Shown here: positions 27,107 to 36,777 of the stretch, in pieces
How the letters are laid out: each line of letters starts with the position of its first letter
How positions within the stretch are numbered: position 1 is the first letter of the stretch
DNA from: Acidimicrobiaceae bacterium
GTDB taxonomy: Bacteria; Actinomycetota; Acidimicrobiia; Acidimicrobiales; Ilumatobacteraceae
DNA length: 64,000 nucleotides
Direction of reading: 5' to 3'
Assembly (NCBI GenBank): GCA_012269985.1
Contig: JAAXJF010000011.1
Coordinates: 42,006 to 106,005, forward strand
The notes under the pieces: generated by a model
What the model saw: only the letters and a program-made list of their open reading frames with translations
Told to the model about the DNA's origin: nothing
Database searches by the model: none
Translations under genes and position numbers: made by a program

Positions 27107-28939
27107 ATGCCAAAGGCAGTCGGTATTGACCTCGGAACGACAAACTCCGTCGTCGCAGTTCTTGAAGCGGGCGAGCCCGTCGTTATTCCAAACTCAGAAG
27201 GCGCACGAACAACCCCATCGGTTGTTGCATTCTCGAAAGCGGGCGAAGTTCTCGTCGGTGAAGTAGCCAAGCGTCAGGCCATTACGAACCCAGACCGAAC
27301 CTTCAGGTCGGTGAAGCGCCACATGGGCGAAAACTGGAAGAGCGATGACGTCGATGGCAAGCAGTACACACCGCAGGAAATTTCGGCTCGCACACTGATG
27401 AAGCTCAAGCGCGACGCCGAGGCCTTCCTGGGGGACACCGTCACCCAAGCAGTGATCACGGTCCCCGCGTATTTCGATGATGCCCAGCGCACCGCAACCA
27501 AAGAAGCTGGCACAATCGCCGGTCTCGAAGTGCTGCGCATTATCAACGAACCGACCGCAGCCGCCCTCGCATACGGGCTCGACAAAGGCTCCGCAGATGA
27601 GACCGTTCTTGTCTTCGACCTTGGTGGCGGTACCTTCGACGTCTCGGTTCTCGAAATCGGCGATGGTGTCTTCGAAGTGAAGTCAACCCACGGCGATACG
27701 AGCCTCGGCGGTGACGACTGGGACCAGCGGGTCATCGACTGGCTCGTCACCCAGTTCAAGAACGCTCAGGGTGTCGACCTTTCGAGCGATCGCATGGCGA
27801 TGCAGCGCCTCAAGGAAGCGGCCGAGAAGGCAAAGATTGAACTCAGCCAGGTGCAGTCAACGCAGATCAACCTCCCGTTCATTACCGCAAATGCTGATGG
27901 GCCACTTCACCTCGACGAGACATTGTCCCGTTCGAAGTTTCAAGAGATGACAGCAGACCTCATCGAACGCTGCCGGGTCCCATTTGAGCAAGCCTTGAAA
28001 GACGCAGGCATCTCGAAGGGCGATCTCCACCACGTGATTCTCGTCGGTGGTTCAACCCGCATGCCGGCCGTCACCGATCTCGTTCAATCGATGACCGACA
28101 AAGAGCCGAACAAGACCGTCAACCCTGATGAGGTTGTTGCTGTTGGCGCTTCGGTGCAGGCAGGTGTGTTGCGTGGAGATGTCAAAGACGTGTTGCTTCT
28201 TGACGTCACCCCGCTCAGTCTCGGTATCGAGACCAAGGGAGGCGTAATGACCCGCCTCATCGAACGCAATACGACGATCCCAACCAAGCGAACCGAAGTG
28301 TTCACGACTGCAGAAGACATGCAGCCCTCGGTTGAAATTCACGTACTGCAGGGTGAGCGAGAGATGGCGTCGTACAACAAGACCCTCGGCAAGTTCCAAC
28401 TTGTCGACCTTCCTCCTGCTCCACGCGGAGTTCCGCAGATTGAGGTGACATTCGACATCGATGCAAACGGCATTGTGCACGTTGCTGCGAAAGACCGGGC
28501 AACGAACAAAGAGCAGTCAATGACGATCACTGGTCAGTCAACCCTCGACAAAGATGACATCGACCAGATGGTGAAAGATGCTGAGGCACACGCCGAAGAA
28601 GATAAGGCTCGTCGTGAAGAGGCTGAAGTTCGTAACAACGCAGACTCCCTCGTGTACCAGACCGAGAAAGTGCTTCGAGAGCAGGGCGAGAACGTCTCCG
28701 ACGAAGAGAAAGCTGCAGTTGAGGGACCACTCGCTGAACTCAAGGCTGCGCTTGAAGGCACCGATACTGCAGCGATCAAGGAAGCAACCGAGAAGCTCAT
28801 GGCGTCGAGCCAAGAGTTCAGCCAGAAGCTGTATGAAGCAGCTGCACGTGACAATGCGGCCGGAACTTCAGCATCAGGATCTGCAGATGAGTCAGCAGAT
28901 GATGACATCGTTGATGCTGAGATTGTCGACGAGCAATGA
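27107..28939 (+). CDS. dnaK: Chaperone DnaK (Hsp70)
   Basis: A 610-residue Hsp70. The ATPase domain starts [18 protein letters not shown] and contains [14 protein letters not shown] and [12 protein letters not shown]; the substrate-binding domain starts after [14 protein letters not shown], and the tail is acidic ([14 protein letters not shown]). The start is ATG 27107, with AAGGAG 9 bases upstream; an open frame from 27053 includes the promoter and is not coding. First gene of dnaK-grpE-dnaJ-hspR, with grpE overlapping by 4 bases. Folds and refolds proteins with GrpE and DnaJ. Confidence 0.98.
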   Translation: MPKAVGIDLGTTNSVVAVLEAGEPVVIPNSEGARTTPSVVAFSKAGEVLVGEVAKRQAITNPDRTFRSVKRHMGENWKSDDVDGKQYTPQEISARTLMKLKRDAEAFLGDTVTQAVITVPAYFDDAQRTATKEAGTIAGLEVLRIINEPTAAALAYGLDKGSADETVLVFDLGGGTFDVSVLEIGDGVFEVKSTHGDTSLGGDDWDQRVIDWLVTQFKNAQGVDLSSDRMAMQRLKEAAEKAKIELSQVQSTQINLPFITANADGPLHLDETLSRSKFQEMTADLIERCRVPFEQALKDAGISKGDLHHVILVGGSTRMPAVTDLVQSMTDKEPNKTVNPDEVVAVGASVQAGVLRGDVKDVLLLDVTPLSLGIETKGGVMTRLIERNTTIPTKRTEVFTTAEDMQPSVEIHVLQGEREMASYNKTLGKFQLVDLPPAPRGVPQIEVTFDIDANGIVHVAAKDRATNKEQSMTITGQSTLDKDDIDQMVKDAEAHAEEDKARREEAEVRNNADSLVYQTEKVLREQGENVSDEEKAAVEGPLAELKAALEGTDTAAIKEATEKLMASSQEFSQKLYEAAARDNAAGTSASGSADESADDDIVDAEIVDEQ

Positions 28940-29550
28940 GTGACATGTCGTCGCACGACGACGATGTTCTTGACCCCGAGGACGAGCGAGGCTCAGAGGT
29001 GGAAGATTTCACCTCCGAGACTCCACGTCCCTCTTCATTCTCAACGTCAACGACTGCAGATTATGGAGCAGGTGACTCGATCGATGTTGAGGGTCTCGAT
29101 GACCTCACCGAAGGTGACGGTTCATCAGGCGAAGAAGACGTCGATGAAGTTGCTGCAGAGATTGAACGGTTCCGAGAGCTCGCAATGCGAACGCAAGCCG
29201 ACTTTGAGAACTATCGCAAGCGAGTGACGAATCAGATCAACGATGAGGTCGATCGCGCAACAAGTCGCGTCGCAGAAGCACTATTGCCCGTGCTCGATGC
29301 AACCGAAGCCGCGTACGTTCGTCACCCGGATGAAATTGGGCCGCTGCTCAACGTGCTTCTCGTCGAGTTAAAAAAAGTCGGACTCGAGGCGATGAACATT
29401 GCTGACCAGCCATTCGACCCCGAGACGGCTGAAGCGGTTGCCCATGAACCAGGAGAAGGCGCCGAAATCGTTGTCGCTGAGGTGCTTCGTAGCGGTTATA
29501 TGTGGAAGGGCCGAACGTTGCGTCCAGCAATGGTTCGAACGAAAGACTGA
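28936..29550 (+). CDS. grpE: Nucleotide exchange factor GrpE
   Basis: A 204-residue GrpE that releases ADP from DnaK. The long N-terminal part (to about 70) is acidic and low in complexity; then comes the dimerising helix with [17 protein letters not shown], and the beta domain with the [27 protein letters not shown] ending and RPAMVRT. ATG 28936 overlaps the dnaK stop (ATGA), so translation is coupled. Confidence 0.96.
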   Translation: MSDMSSHDDDVLDPEDERGSEVEDFTSETPRPSSFSTSTTADYGAGDSIDVEGLDDLTEGDGSSGEEDVDEVAAEIERFRELAMRTQADFENYRKRVTNQINDEVDRATSRVAEALLPVLDATEAAYVRHPDEIGPLLNVLLVELKKVGLEAMNIADQPFDPETAEAVAHEPGEGAEIVVAEVLRSGYMWKGRTLRPAMVRTKD

Positions 29551-29558
29551 GGAACGAC

Positions 29559-30683
29559 ATGGCTGCACAGAGAGAGTGGTTCGACACGGACTACTACTCG
29601 GTGCTGGGCATTGGTCCAGAGGCTTCCGCGAAAGAGATCACTCGCGCCTATCGAAAACTTGCGCGTGAACTCCACCCTGATAAGAACCCTGGTGACACCG
29701 CGGCCGAAGAACGTTTTAAAGCGGTGAGTGCCGCCTACGACGTGCTCGGCGACGAATCACGCCGAGCCGAGTACGACGAAGTACGCCGGCTCGGGCCGAT
29801 GGCCGGACAGGGTGGGCAGGGCGGATTCAGTTTCGACGTCGGCGATATGGGTGGCTTTGGCGACCTCTTTGGCCAGATGTTCAACAATGGCCGCCAGCGT
29901 GGCTCTGCCGGTCCTCGCCGAGGGGCAGACCAGTCAGCTCGTCTGACGTTGTCGTTTTATGACGCAGCAAAAGGCGTGACCACGAGCCTCAATGTGACAA
30001 GTGAAGGTCGGTGCGAGACCTGCACAGGTACTGGTGCCCAGCCCGGGTGGGAGCCTCGACTCTGCGGTGTGTGTGGCGGCCGCGGTGCCGTCGATGAAAA
30101 TCAGGGACCATTCTCGTTTTCCACACCGTGCCGGGGTTGTAATGGTCACGGTCGCATCATTGATCATCCATGCGGATCCTGTGGTGGAACTGGCGCGACG
30201 GTCGGTCACCGAACGGTGCAAGTGCGCATTCCTTCTGGGGTGAGCGACGGCCAAACGATTCGCCTGAAGGGAAGAGGAGGTCCGGGTCGAAACGGCGGGC
30301 CAGCAGGTGATCTTCTCGTTGAGGTCGCAGTTCAGCCACACGAACGGTTCACGCGTCAGGGTGCCAATCTTGAGGTCGCACTCCCGGTGACGTTCGCTGA
30401 ACTTGCACTTGGATCTGAGGTTGATGTGCCAACCCTTGAAGGGGAGTCTGTTCGCCTGCGATTGCAGCCAGGCACACAAAGCGGATCACGGCATCGAGTG
30501 AGCGGTCGCGGTATTGAGGTGACGAAACGAGGAACGGCGACGCGCGGCGATCTCATCGTTCGCGTCGTAGTTGATATTCCCACCGCTCTCACCGACGAGC
30601 AGCGCAAGGCGGTCGAACACCTCTCAACAGTGCTCACCGAAAACCCCAGAGCCCAAACGGTCTACGATGAGAGTGCATCATGA
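29559..30683 (+). CDS. dnaJ: Chaperone DnaJ
   Basis: A 374-residue type I Hsp40. The J domain (about 10-75) has the HPD motif in ARELHPDKNPGD, which stimulates DnaK. A Gly/Phe-rich stretch follows (GFSFDVGDMGGFGDLF), then four CxxCxGxG-type zinc repeats: CETCTGTG, CGVCGGRG, CRGCNGHG, CGSCGGTG. The C-terminal substrate domains end near 360. ATG 29559 is chosen; upstream in-frame sequence overlaps grpE. It overlaps hspR by 4 bases. Confidence 0.96.
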   Translation: MAAQREWFDTDYYSVLGIGPEASAKEITRAYRKLARELHPDKNPGDTAAEERFKAVSAAYDVLGDESRRAEYDEVRRLGPMAGQGGQGGFSFDVGDMGGFGDLFGQMFNNGRQRGSAGPRRGADQSARLTLSFYDAAKGVTTSLNVTSEGRCETCTGTGAQPGWEPRLCGVCGGRGAVDENQGPFSFSTPCRGCNGHGRIIDHPCGSCGGTGATVGHRTVQVRIPSGVSDGQTIRLKGRGGPGRNGGPAGDLLVEVAVQPHERFTRQGANLEVALPVTFAELALGSEVDVPTLEGESVRLRLQPGTQSGSRHRVSGRGIEVTKRGTATRGDLIVRVVVDIPTALTDEQRKAVEHLSTVLTENPRAQTVYDESAS

Positions 30684-31072
30684 ATATGAGAACTTCACAG
30701 CAAGCGGTCTACGTCATTTCGGTGGCGGCTGAACTTGCCGGCATGCATCCGCAAACTCTTCGCATTTATGAGCGACGCGGTCTTGTCCAACCTGCTCGTA
30801 CCGATGGCGGCAATCGACGGTACAGCGACGATGACATTGAGTTGTTGCGTCGCATCTCAGAACTCGTCGATGCGGGAATGAATCTTGAAGGCATCCGTCG
30901 GGTGATGGAGCTTGAGGCTGAAGTCGAGCGACTTCGGAATGAACTCGAACATGCACGGCAGCAAGCTGTTGAGGCGGTCGACGAAGCTGAACGTCGACAC
31001 CGTCGAGACCTGGTGCCACTACGACAGAGTGTCGCCATCTTTGGTGAACGACTCAGATTTCCCGAGGTTTGA
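30680..31072 (+). CDS. hspR: Heat-shock repressor HspR (MerR family)
   Basis: A 130-residue MerR-type regulator. The winged HTH is VISVAAELAGMHPQTLRIYERRG with GNRRYSDDDIELLRRI, followed by a coiled coil (ELEAEVERLRNELEHARQQ). HspR represses the dnaK operon at HAIR sites and needs DnaK as corepressor. It is the last gene of dnaK-grpE-dnaJ-hspR and overlaps dnaJ (ATGA). A HAIR-like site is found upstream of dnaK. Its 3' end overlaps the convergent MBL-Rieske gene by 20 bases. Confidence 0.93.
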   Translation: MNMRTSQQAVYVISVAAELAGMHPQTLRIYERRGLVQPARTDGGNRRYSDDDIELLRRISELVDAGMNLEGIRRVMELEAEVERLRNELEHARQQAVEAVDEAERRHRRDLVPLRQSVAIFGERLRFPEV

Positions 31073-32642
31073 TCCGAACTGGATGATCATTGCTGGTTCG
31101 GCACTGCCCAGTAGCGGTGTCAAATCTCCACCCATGGAGAGTGCAGACCAGATCATCGCCGTCAATTTCTCCGAAGACTGAGAAATCTGCATTTCGGTGG
31201 GGGCACCGGCGTTGGACGATGAAATTCCCGACCTCGACATCGGTTTCCGGAATGTCCTCAGACGAAGAAGCGGCAACCTTCGCTCGTGCTTCAGCTTCGG
31301 TTCGAGTGATTCGCTCTACAGAGAGCGACTTCAAAAAGTTGTAGACGTTCTCGTTGTACTGCCCCCGACGCCAGGCGGTGAATCGACATGACAGCAGAAG
31401 CGAATTTGACCAGTCGACAGCGCCAGAGTCAACGGTGAGTTCGAGAAGATCTCGTGGAAATGTGAATCGGAATCCCGGGGGCGATTCGGTGTAGTCGACA
31501 GTGCTGCCATCTACAACGTTTCGTTGCGCAACATCGACGAAAATCTCAAGCACTGACCCGTCAGTATGTTTGGCCTCGATGAGGATTGGATCGCCAATGA
31601 GGTTGCAGACGGTTGGCGCTTTCTGCATGAGTGGTTCCCACCATGCAGCGAGTCGAGCGACGAGATCAGTGGGTTCGCGCTTCCATGAGGCACGGGTGTC
31701 GTCTATCCATTGCTGCCAGTCTGAGCGGTAGTGCTGGAGGTACGACAACTTGTCGGTGAAGATCTTGTCGACGTCTTCACTCGACATGGGGTGATCAACT
31801 GCGATGTCGGTTGGTGTCACCGATACCACCGTTCCGGGGATTGCAAGGACACCGTTTTTGCCGGCCGCCGCCAACTGGTCAAGGAACCATCGCTGATCGG
31901 GGAAGATGCTCGCTTCGTCACCAGAGATCATGTTGAGCCTGAACAGGTCATCATCGAGAAATACCGGCGGGCCCGCACTAGGGATGACAGCTCGGGCATC
32001 GAGTGCGTCGACATATTTCATTGCTCGGTTGCCCTGGCTTTCCACCTTTGCCTGACAGAGATCTGCCATTTCTTCCTCGGCTAGTTCGTACACCATCGGG
32101 TACCAAATAGCGCCCGAATATTGCAGCCAGTGCAGGTCGACGGGGCCGTGCGAACGAAGAGCCGCAAGATCGTGCGTTCGGCAGTCGTTCTGATTGACGA
32201 TTCGATGAACGCCGTCGCTCACCATGATTGCGGAGTCACCACCTGGGCCGTCGGTAATCGAGGTCTCTACGTGAATCGCAACGGAGAGACCGTCACGTAG
32301 CACCTGCTCCTCACCATCAACAGTGTGGATGAACTTCGAAAAGCCGAGTCGTTCGAACTCGCGTTGTTGTTCAGATGTTGGATAGTCCGGAAGGAGAATT
32401 GGGATGTCTCGCCTCAAGTGTGACGCAAGCCAGTGCGCGTCGTGGTGGTCACCGTGTAGGTGCGACACATAGAGATAATCAGCATGTTCGATGCGATGAA
32501 GTAGTTCAGCATCAAGTTGGTCGTTTCGGGGGAAGACAAACCATGAACCGAGGAACGCCGGCTCAAACCACGGGTCGCAGAGAATCGACCCGGCCTCACA
32601 CTCAATGAGGATTCCGGCATGACCGAGAGATGTTGCGCGCAC
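31053..32642 (-). CDS. MBL-fold/Rieske hydroxylase, probable UDP-MurNAc hydroxylase (NamH-like)
   Basis: A 529-residue two-domain protein. The N-terminal half is a metallo-beta-lactamase fold with YVSHLHGDHHDAHWL (HxHxDH, about residues 61-66). The last ~60 residues are a Rieske [2Fe-2S] domain with CPH and CTLH ligand pairs (RRCPHRNAD, VCTLHGWRFD). This order and length match mycobacterial NamH, which makes N-glycolyl muramic acid in the cell wall, and the order is opposite to animal CMP-Neu5Ac hydroxylase. Start GTG 32642, 3 bases after the DUF2510 gene. Substrate is inferred from architecture. Confidence 0.72.
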   Translation of the reverse strand: MRATSLGHAGILIECEAGSILCDPWFEPAFLGSWFVFPRNDQLDAELLHRIEHADYLYVSHLHGDHHDAHWLASHLRRDIPILLPDYPTSEQQREFERLGFSKFIHTVDGEEQVLRDGLSVAIHVETSITDGPGGDSAIMVSDGVHRIVNQNDCRTHDLAALRSHGPVDLHWLQYSGAIWYPMVYELAEEEMADLCQAKVESQGNRAMKYVDALDARAVIPSAGPPVFLDDDLFRLNMISGDEASIFPDQRWFLDQLAAAGKNGVLAIPGTVVSVTPTDIAVDHPMSSEDVDKIFTDKLSYLQHYRSDWQQWIDDTRASWKREPTDLVARLAAWWEPLMQKAPTVCNLIGDPILIEAKHTDGSVLEIFVDVAQRNVVDGSTVDYTESPPGFRFTFPRDLLELTVDSGAVDWSNSLLLSCRFTAWRRGQYNENVYNFLKSLSVERITRTEAEARAKVAASSSEDIPETDVEVGNFIVQRRCPHRNADFSVFGEIDGDDLVCTLHGWRFDTATGQCRTSNDHPVRIKPREI

Positions 32643-32645
32643 GGG

Positions 32646-33056
32646 TTAGGCGACGGGAGGGTCGGTTGATTGCTGTCCCGCCCGCGACACGTGCTCGGTC
32701 CATTTGTCTCCGTTCCAGTAGCGGAGCTCATATCGACCCGAGGGGTCGGCGTACCAGCCTGCAGGCGCTGCCGCTGAGGACGCAGCCGAGGAAGGTTCGG
32801 TGCTCGCCGTTGTTTCAGATGCAGCTGGCTGCATGCCCCAGCCAACCCCGCCTTCTTGGGCTGGTTGCTCAGCCGCGGGTGCAGCCGCATGTTCTTGCGG
32901 TGCACCAGAAGCTTGCCGTGAAAGATAGGCGACGATGTCGGAGCCAGCGTTGACGATGGAGACCACCGTCCATCCTTCACCCGACAGCCGTTGAAGTTCA
33001 TCTGAGAGATTCGACGCCTCGTATGACGACACACTGACCGATGTGAACTCGAGCAT
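32646..33056 (-). CDS. DUF4177-like/DUF2510 protein
   Basis: A 136-residue protein from ATG 33056 (MLEFTSVSVSSYEA). The first ~50 residues resemble the DUF4177 fold (LQRLSGEGWTVVSIVNAGSD). A long Ala/Pro/Ser/Glu linker follows, then a C-terminal DUF2510 motif PAGWYADPSGRYELRYWNG with DKWTEHV, a short beta module common in actinobacterial membrane-associated proteins. Function unknown. It lies directly upstream of the MBL-Rieske gene on the same strand (3-base gap), so they may form an operon. Confidence 0.72.
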   Translation of the reverse strand: MLEFTSVSVSSYEASNLSDELQRLSGEGWTVVSIVNAGSDIVAYLSRQASGAPQEHAAAPAAEQPAQEGGVGWGMQPAASETTASTEPSSAASSAAAPAGWYADPSGRYELRYWNGDKWTEHVSRAGQQSTDPPVA

Positions 33057-33154
33057 GTTTCGAACCTTACCCGCTAGAAACTGCACGTGCCTGATGAAAC
33101 CGGCAAACTGTAGGGGTGGGAGTCGTAGCACTAACCAAGTATGAGATCACCGAC

Positions 33155-33664
33155 ATGGTGGAAACCTTGTCGGCAACCCTTGCCGTCATTGTTGGAGTTG
33201 CAACGCTCGTCATTGCCGTGAGTTGGATCACAGGTCAAGAACGTGTTCTTGGAGCAGTGAGAGAATTTCGGTCAACGATCACGCTGTGTGTTTCGGGCGG
33301 CGCAATGCTCGGTTCGCTGTACTTCTCTGAAGTAGCCAACTACATCCCGTGTCGGTTCTGCTGGTTTCAGCGCATTGCGATGTACCCGATTGCACTGATT
33401 GGTCTTGTGGCATTCATTCGACGCGATGCTGGGGCCCGCTTCTATGTTCTGCCTATGGCTGCGATTGGAGCGTGCATTTCGGGATGGCACTACCTCATCG
33501 AGTGGCGGCCGGGCCTCGATACCGGTTCGTGCTCAGCGACCGGGCCATCGTGTACCGACATCTGGTTCCGCTCATTCGGGTTTCTCACCCTCGCTGGCAT
33601 GGCGTTAATCGGCTTCCTCGCTCTCATCGTGGTGAATGCGATTCCGGAGCCGGTCGACGAGTGA
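33155..33664 (+). CDS. DsbB-family disulfide bond formation protein
   Basis: About 169 residues with four membrane helices. The first redox pair CRFC is in NYIPCRFCWFQRIAMYP, the DsbB signature; a second Cys pair lies in GSCSATGPSCTDI, in the second extracytoplasmic loop. DsbB reoxidises a periplasmic dithiol oxidase and passes electrons to quinone. ATG 33155 is preferred; GTG 33116 would add 13 residues. It overlaps the CPHC thioredoxin lipoprotein gene by 4 bases, which is presumably its partner. Confidence 0.9.
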   Translation: MVETLSATLAVIVGVATLVIAVSWITGQERVLGAVREFRSTITLCVSGGAMLGSLYFSEVANYIPCRFCWFQRIAMYPIALIGLVAFIRRDAGARFYVLPMAAIGACISGWHYLIEWRPGLDTGSCSATGPSCTDIWFRSFGFLTLAGMALIGFLALIVVNAIPEPVDE

Positions 33665-34407
33665 GGACAGCGATTGCCGCGTTCTTCGCGGTTGTGTGCG
33701 CAGTGGCATGTTCATCAGATGTCGTCGTGCGCTTTGAATCAAGCCCGCCATCAACGACGACGCCCGTAACTGAACAGCCCGCCGAAGAAGACGAGCGCGA
33801 ACCGTCAACGACTGCGCCGAGAGTCGAAGACGATTCTCAACCGGAACCGGTCGAATTTCCTGAAGAATTTGAAGATCAGGTTCGACAGGTCATCATCGAA
33901 GGAGAATTTCTTTCCGCTCTCGTTGACCCCCATGCTGATGAATCTGTGGGAATGCCAATTCCTTCGTTGATCGGCGAAAATTTTGACGGAGACGTTGTTG
34001 CGGTTCGTCCCTCCGATGGGGTGGCAACACTCGTTGTGTTTTTGGCTCATTGGTGCCCCCATTGCAATAACGAGATTCCAGAAATCAACCGGATTCGAGA
34101 TGCGGAGGCGTGGCCGTCTGGGCTTCGTGTTGTTGGGGTGAGTACTGCGGTGGCTCCTCAACGGCCGAACTTTCCTCCACAACGTTGGCTTGCGGAGAAA
34201 GATTGGACCTACGACGTCATTGCCGATGCCTACGATGCCGATCGTTCAACGTTCATCGCGGCTGAGGCCTTTGGGGTGACCGGATTCCCGTTCATGGTGC
34301 TCATCGATGAAGGCGGCCTCATTCGAGGGCGCTGGGGTGGCGAAGTTGGGGCGCTTGCACTCGCCGAGCTTGTTACGTCGCTGATCGATCCGCCAGCAGA
34401 TGTATGA
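33661..34407 (+). CDS. Thioredoxin-like lipoprotein with CPHC site
   Basis: A 248-residue protein from GTG 33661. The N-terminus has a lipoprotein signal (AAFFAVVCAVACSS). A Pro/Thr/Glu-rich spacer precedes a thioredoxin/TlpA-like domain with VVFLAHWCPHCNNEIPE and the cis-Pro loop VTGFPFMVLID. CPHC is the active-site sequence of oxidising DsbA proteins, and the gene overlaps dsbB, so this likely forms disulfides in secreted proteins. The overall fold is closer to TlpA than to DsbA. Its 3' end overlaps the convergent methyltransferase by about 35 bases. Confidence 0.85.
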   Translation: MRTAIAAFFAVVCAVACSSDVVVRFESSPPSTTTPVTEQPAEEDEREPSTTAPRVEDDSQPEPVEFPEEFEDQVRQVIIEGEFLSALVDPHADESVGMPIPSLIGENFDGDVVAVRPSDGVATLVVFLAHWCPHCNNEIPEINRIRDAEAWPSGLRVVGVSTAVAPQRPNFPPQRWLAEKDWTYDVIADAYDADRSTFIAAEAFGVTGFPFMVLIDEGGLIRGRWGGEVGALALAELVTSLIDPPADV

Positions 34408-35563
34408 GCGCTGGTTGAACCGACCACTCCGCCGCCAGTTGTAACGCACGCGTCCGCGCCGGCTCATCGAGTTCACCTGTTTGCGAGGCACGAATCATGA
34501 TGTTTTTTGCGGTGTGTTGATTGTCGACGAACTCGATGACATCGGTGCGCCAACCGAGAGCAGCGAGGACATCGGCTCGAAATGTGTCGGTCAAGAGGTC
34601 ACCGAGACGTTCGCGAACGATGCCGTGGCGAACGAGTGACTCGAACCCAGGAGGAATGTGCGATTGATCGATTTGGCGCTGAAGATCATGTTGACAACAC
34701 GGAGCGACGAGCAGATGTGAGCTCTTCCATGCAACTGCTTGAGCGATTGCATCATCGGTAGCGGTATCACAGGCATGCAGCGCAATCACGAGATCTGGTT
34801 GGGCACCAGGCTTGGGTTGCCACTGCGAGATTGCCTCCGGGACGAATTCGATCGTTGACCATCAGACTTGCTAGACCGTGCTGTTGCGTTGAGCCATGAG
34901 CTTACCTTTGAGGTCGATCCCAATGGTATGAACGTTCACTCCTGAAGCCATCAGATGGTGGTGAGCTGCCAATGTGAGCACACCAGATCCGCATCCAAGG
35001 TCAACGATCCGCAGTGGAGTGGCGTGATCGTGATCGGCGACAAGGTGGTCGAGAATCCCGACGAACTGTTGAACCTGCCGGAATTTGTCTCGAGCGTTCG
35101 GTCGTACCGTGCCGTTGTCGGTTGAGATGCCGACGTGACGAAGAAATGGTGCCGATTCAGCGATGAGATGCCGCTTCTGACGGTCATGCTGGGTGGTCGA
35201 CACTTTTCGAGAGGCTGCGTGCCTCACCTGTTGCACCTTGCCGCGACGCGAGATGGTGACTTGAATATCGCCTGTAGTCGTTCGAATGAACGCGGTTTTC
35301 ATCCCCGAACCAAAGAGATGAACAATGCGTTCGGTCGCTGCCTCAATGTCGACGTTGACGACCTGTGTGTTGGTGCCGTCAAACTCTTCAAATTGGATGA
35401 CGTCGGCGTCGCCGATCGACACGGGTCGTATACGAACTCGTTGAAGAGAGGTGGTCGCTCCAGGCCGATGTCCTCGAATGGTGGCATCGATGAGCCTGTC
35501 TTGAACGACGGTTGTTGCAAGGGAGCGAACCTCGTCCGTGTCGATAGGAACGTCAGTGGTCAC
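34373..35563 (-). pseudogene. SAM-dependent methyltransferase interrupted by two in-frame stops
   Basis: One reading frame runs from GTG 35563 to 34373, broken only by TAG at 34871-34873 and TGA at 34862-34864. The front part ends RIVDLGCGSGVLTLAAHHH, IGIDLKGKLMAQRNSTV (SAM motifs). Directly after the stops the same frame resumes with STIEFVPEAISQWQ, DLVIALHACDTATDDA and APCCQHDLQRQ, which clearly belong to the same METTL25-like methyltransferase. Two compensating single-base indels in the 15 bases between would restore the frame. It may be a pseudogene or an assembly error. Starts overlapping the GH18 stop (GTGA). Confidence 0.7.
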
Positions 35564-36777
35564 GGAGCGAGATCCTTTGTTGCTGATGAGACGAGAGCAT
35601 TCCACACGTCATCATCTTCGTATCCCAATGCCCACAACGCCACACCTCGTATTCCAGCACGCCGAGCCATCTCGACTCGGAGTGCGACACCATCAGCATC
35701 AACCCAATGCAACTGTCGTGTCTGAACACAACTCGAGACGCCATCATCAATTTCGAGTTCGTAGGTGGCAGACCATTCACCGGTCACGGCATCGGCGACA
35801 GGTTCGATATTGCGAAGAGCAATGAGATCGTCGAGGGTGCCCGGGTTGATGCTGGTGCGACCCGGGGCATCTGCTGGACAGTCACCAACGACGATGGTCG
35901 GCCAGTTATAGCCATACGACGGAATCCCAAGAACGACACGATCGTGAAACTCGGGTGGCACTGCGAGCAACACGCCATCGATGACCTGTTGAACCCAGTC
36001 GAGTGGAGCGATCGGGCCGGGTTCTGCCACTGAGTAGTCGTAGGCCATGATGCGAAGCCCATCGACGTGTTCAGCGATCGCGCCGTGGTCGTAGACCCAA
36101 TAGCCCGGGTCTCCGGTGACGCTTTCGTCGTACACGGCTGGAATGCTGACCGACAGTGTGCGGCCGTCGTCATGCAGCACCTCAGACAGTTCTGTGATGA
36201 ACGCAACCCAGTTCGGCCGCGTCGTTGACCATGTCGATGGGCTATCAGCGAATGCGAACTGCTCGTAGTCGATATCGATCCCATCGACCTCAAGATCGTC
36301 CGCAAACTGTCGAATCGCATCGACATGTGCTGCTCGAACGATCGGGTCGGAGAGCACGGTTGCCATCTGGCCGGCGTCCATCCGATCGAGTAACGACGGC
36401 ACGATTGCGACATCGGAATTACGAAGACGATCGACGTAGGTCTGAGTGAGGTCGTTTGGAGCGAAGGAATCTGGCTCGATCGAATCGAACCCGTTCACAG
36501 AAAACCAGAATGGCGATATCTCTCTGAGGTTGCGAAGGCGTGAATCACCCGAATCGGGTTGCTGCAAGATTCGATCAAGAACCCAGTACGGCGTCCATCC
36601 ATCGATCGTCACTGCAGGAGGGGGTTGCGGTGCTGACGAGACGGTAGGGCTGGTGTCATCTGATGCGCCAGACCAGATGGCAAACCCGATCACCCCAACA
36701 CACACGGCAAGAAGTGACGCAAGTAAGGCTTGCGAGCGCCTTGCAGACCGCAACGTGGTGGTGTCTACGTCGTCCAT
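35560..36777 (-). CDS. Glycoside hydrolase family 18 protein
   Basis: A 405-residue protein with one N-terminal membrane anchor (about 16-36) and an extracytoplasmic GH18 domain. The catalytic DxxDxDxE is DGIDIDYEQF (about residues 165-172), with LRIMAYDYS and WALGYEDDDVW following. The type is close to YaaH/SleL-like GH18 enzymes that act on peptidoglycan-type N-acetylglucosamine linkages or chitin; the exact polymer is not predictable. It overlaps the HAD gene upstream by 13 bases and the interrupted methyltransferase downstream by 4. Confidence 0.85.
   Translation of the reverse strand: MDDVDTTTLRSARRSQALLASLLAVCVGVIGFAIWSGASDDTSPTVSSAPQPPPAVTIDGWTPYWVLDRILQQPDSGDSRLRNLREISPFWFSVNGFDSIEPDSFAPNDLTQTYVDRLRNSDVAIVPSLLDRMDAGQMATVLSDPIVRAAHVDAIRQFADDLEVDGIDIDYEQFAFADSPSTWSTTRPNWVAFITELSEVLHDDGRTLSVSIPAVYDESVTGDPGYWVYDHGAIAEHVDGLRIMAYDYSVAEPGPIAPLDWVQQVIDGVLLAVPPEFHDRVVLGIPSYGYNWPTIVVGDCPADAPGRTSINPGTLDDLIALRNIEPVADAVTGEWSATYELEIDDGVSSCVQTRQLHWVDADGVALRVEMARRAGIRGVALWALGYEDDDVWNALVSSATKDLAP

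Noticed and set aside
34841..34885. Selenocysteine or pyrrolysine readthrough at the methyltransferase stops
   Set aside because: Two different stops (TAG and TGA) nine bases apart do not fit either system, and no recoding hairpin stands out; indels are simpler.
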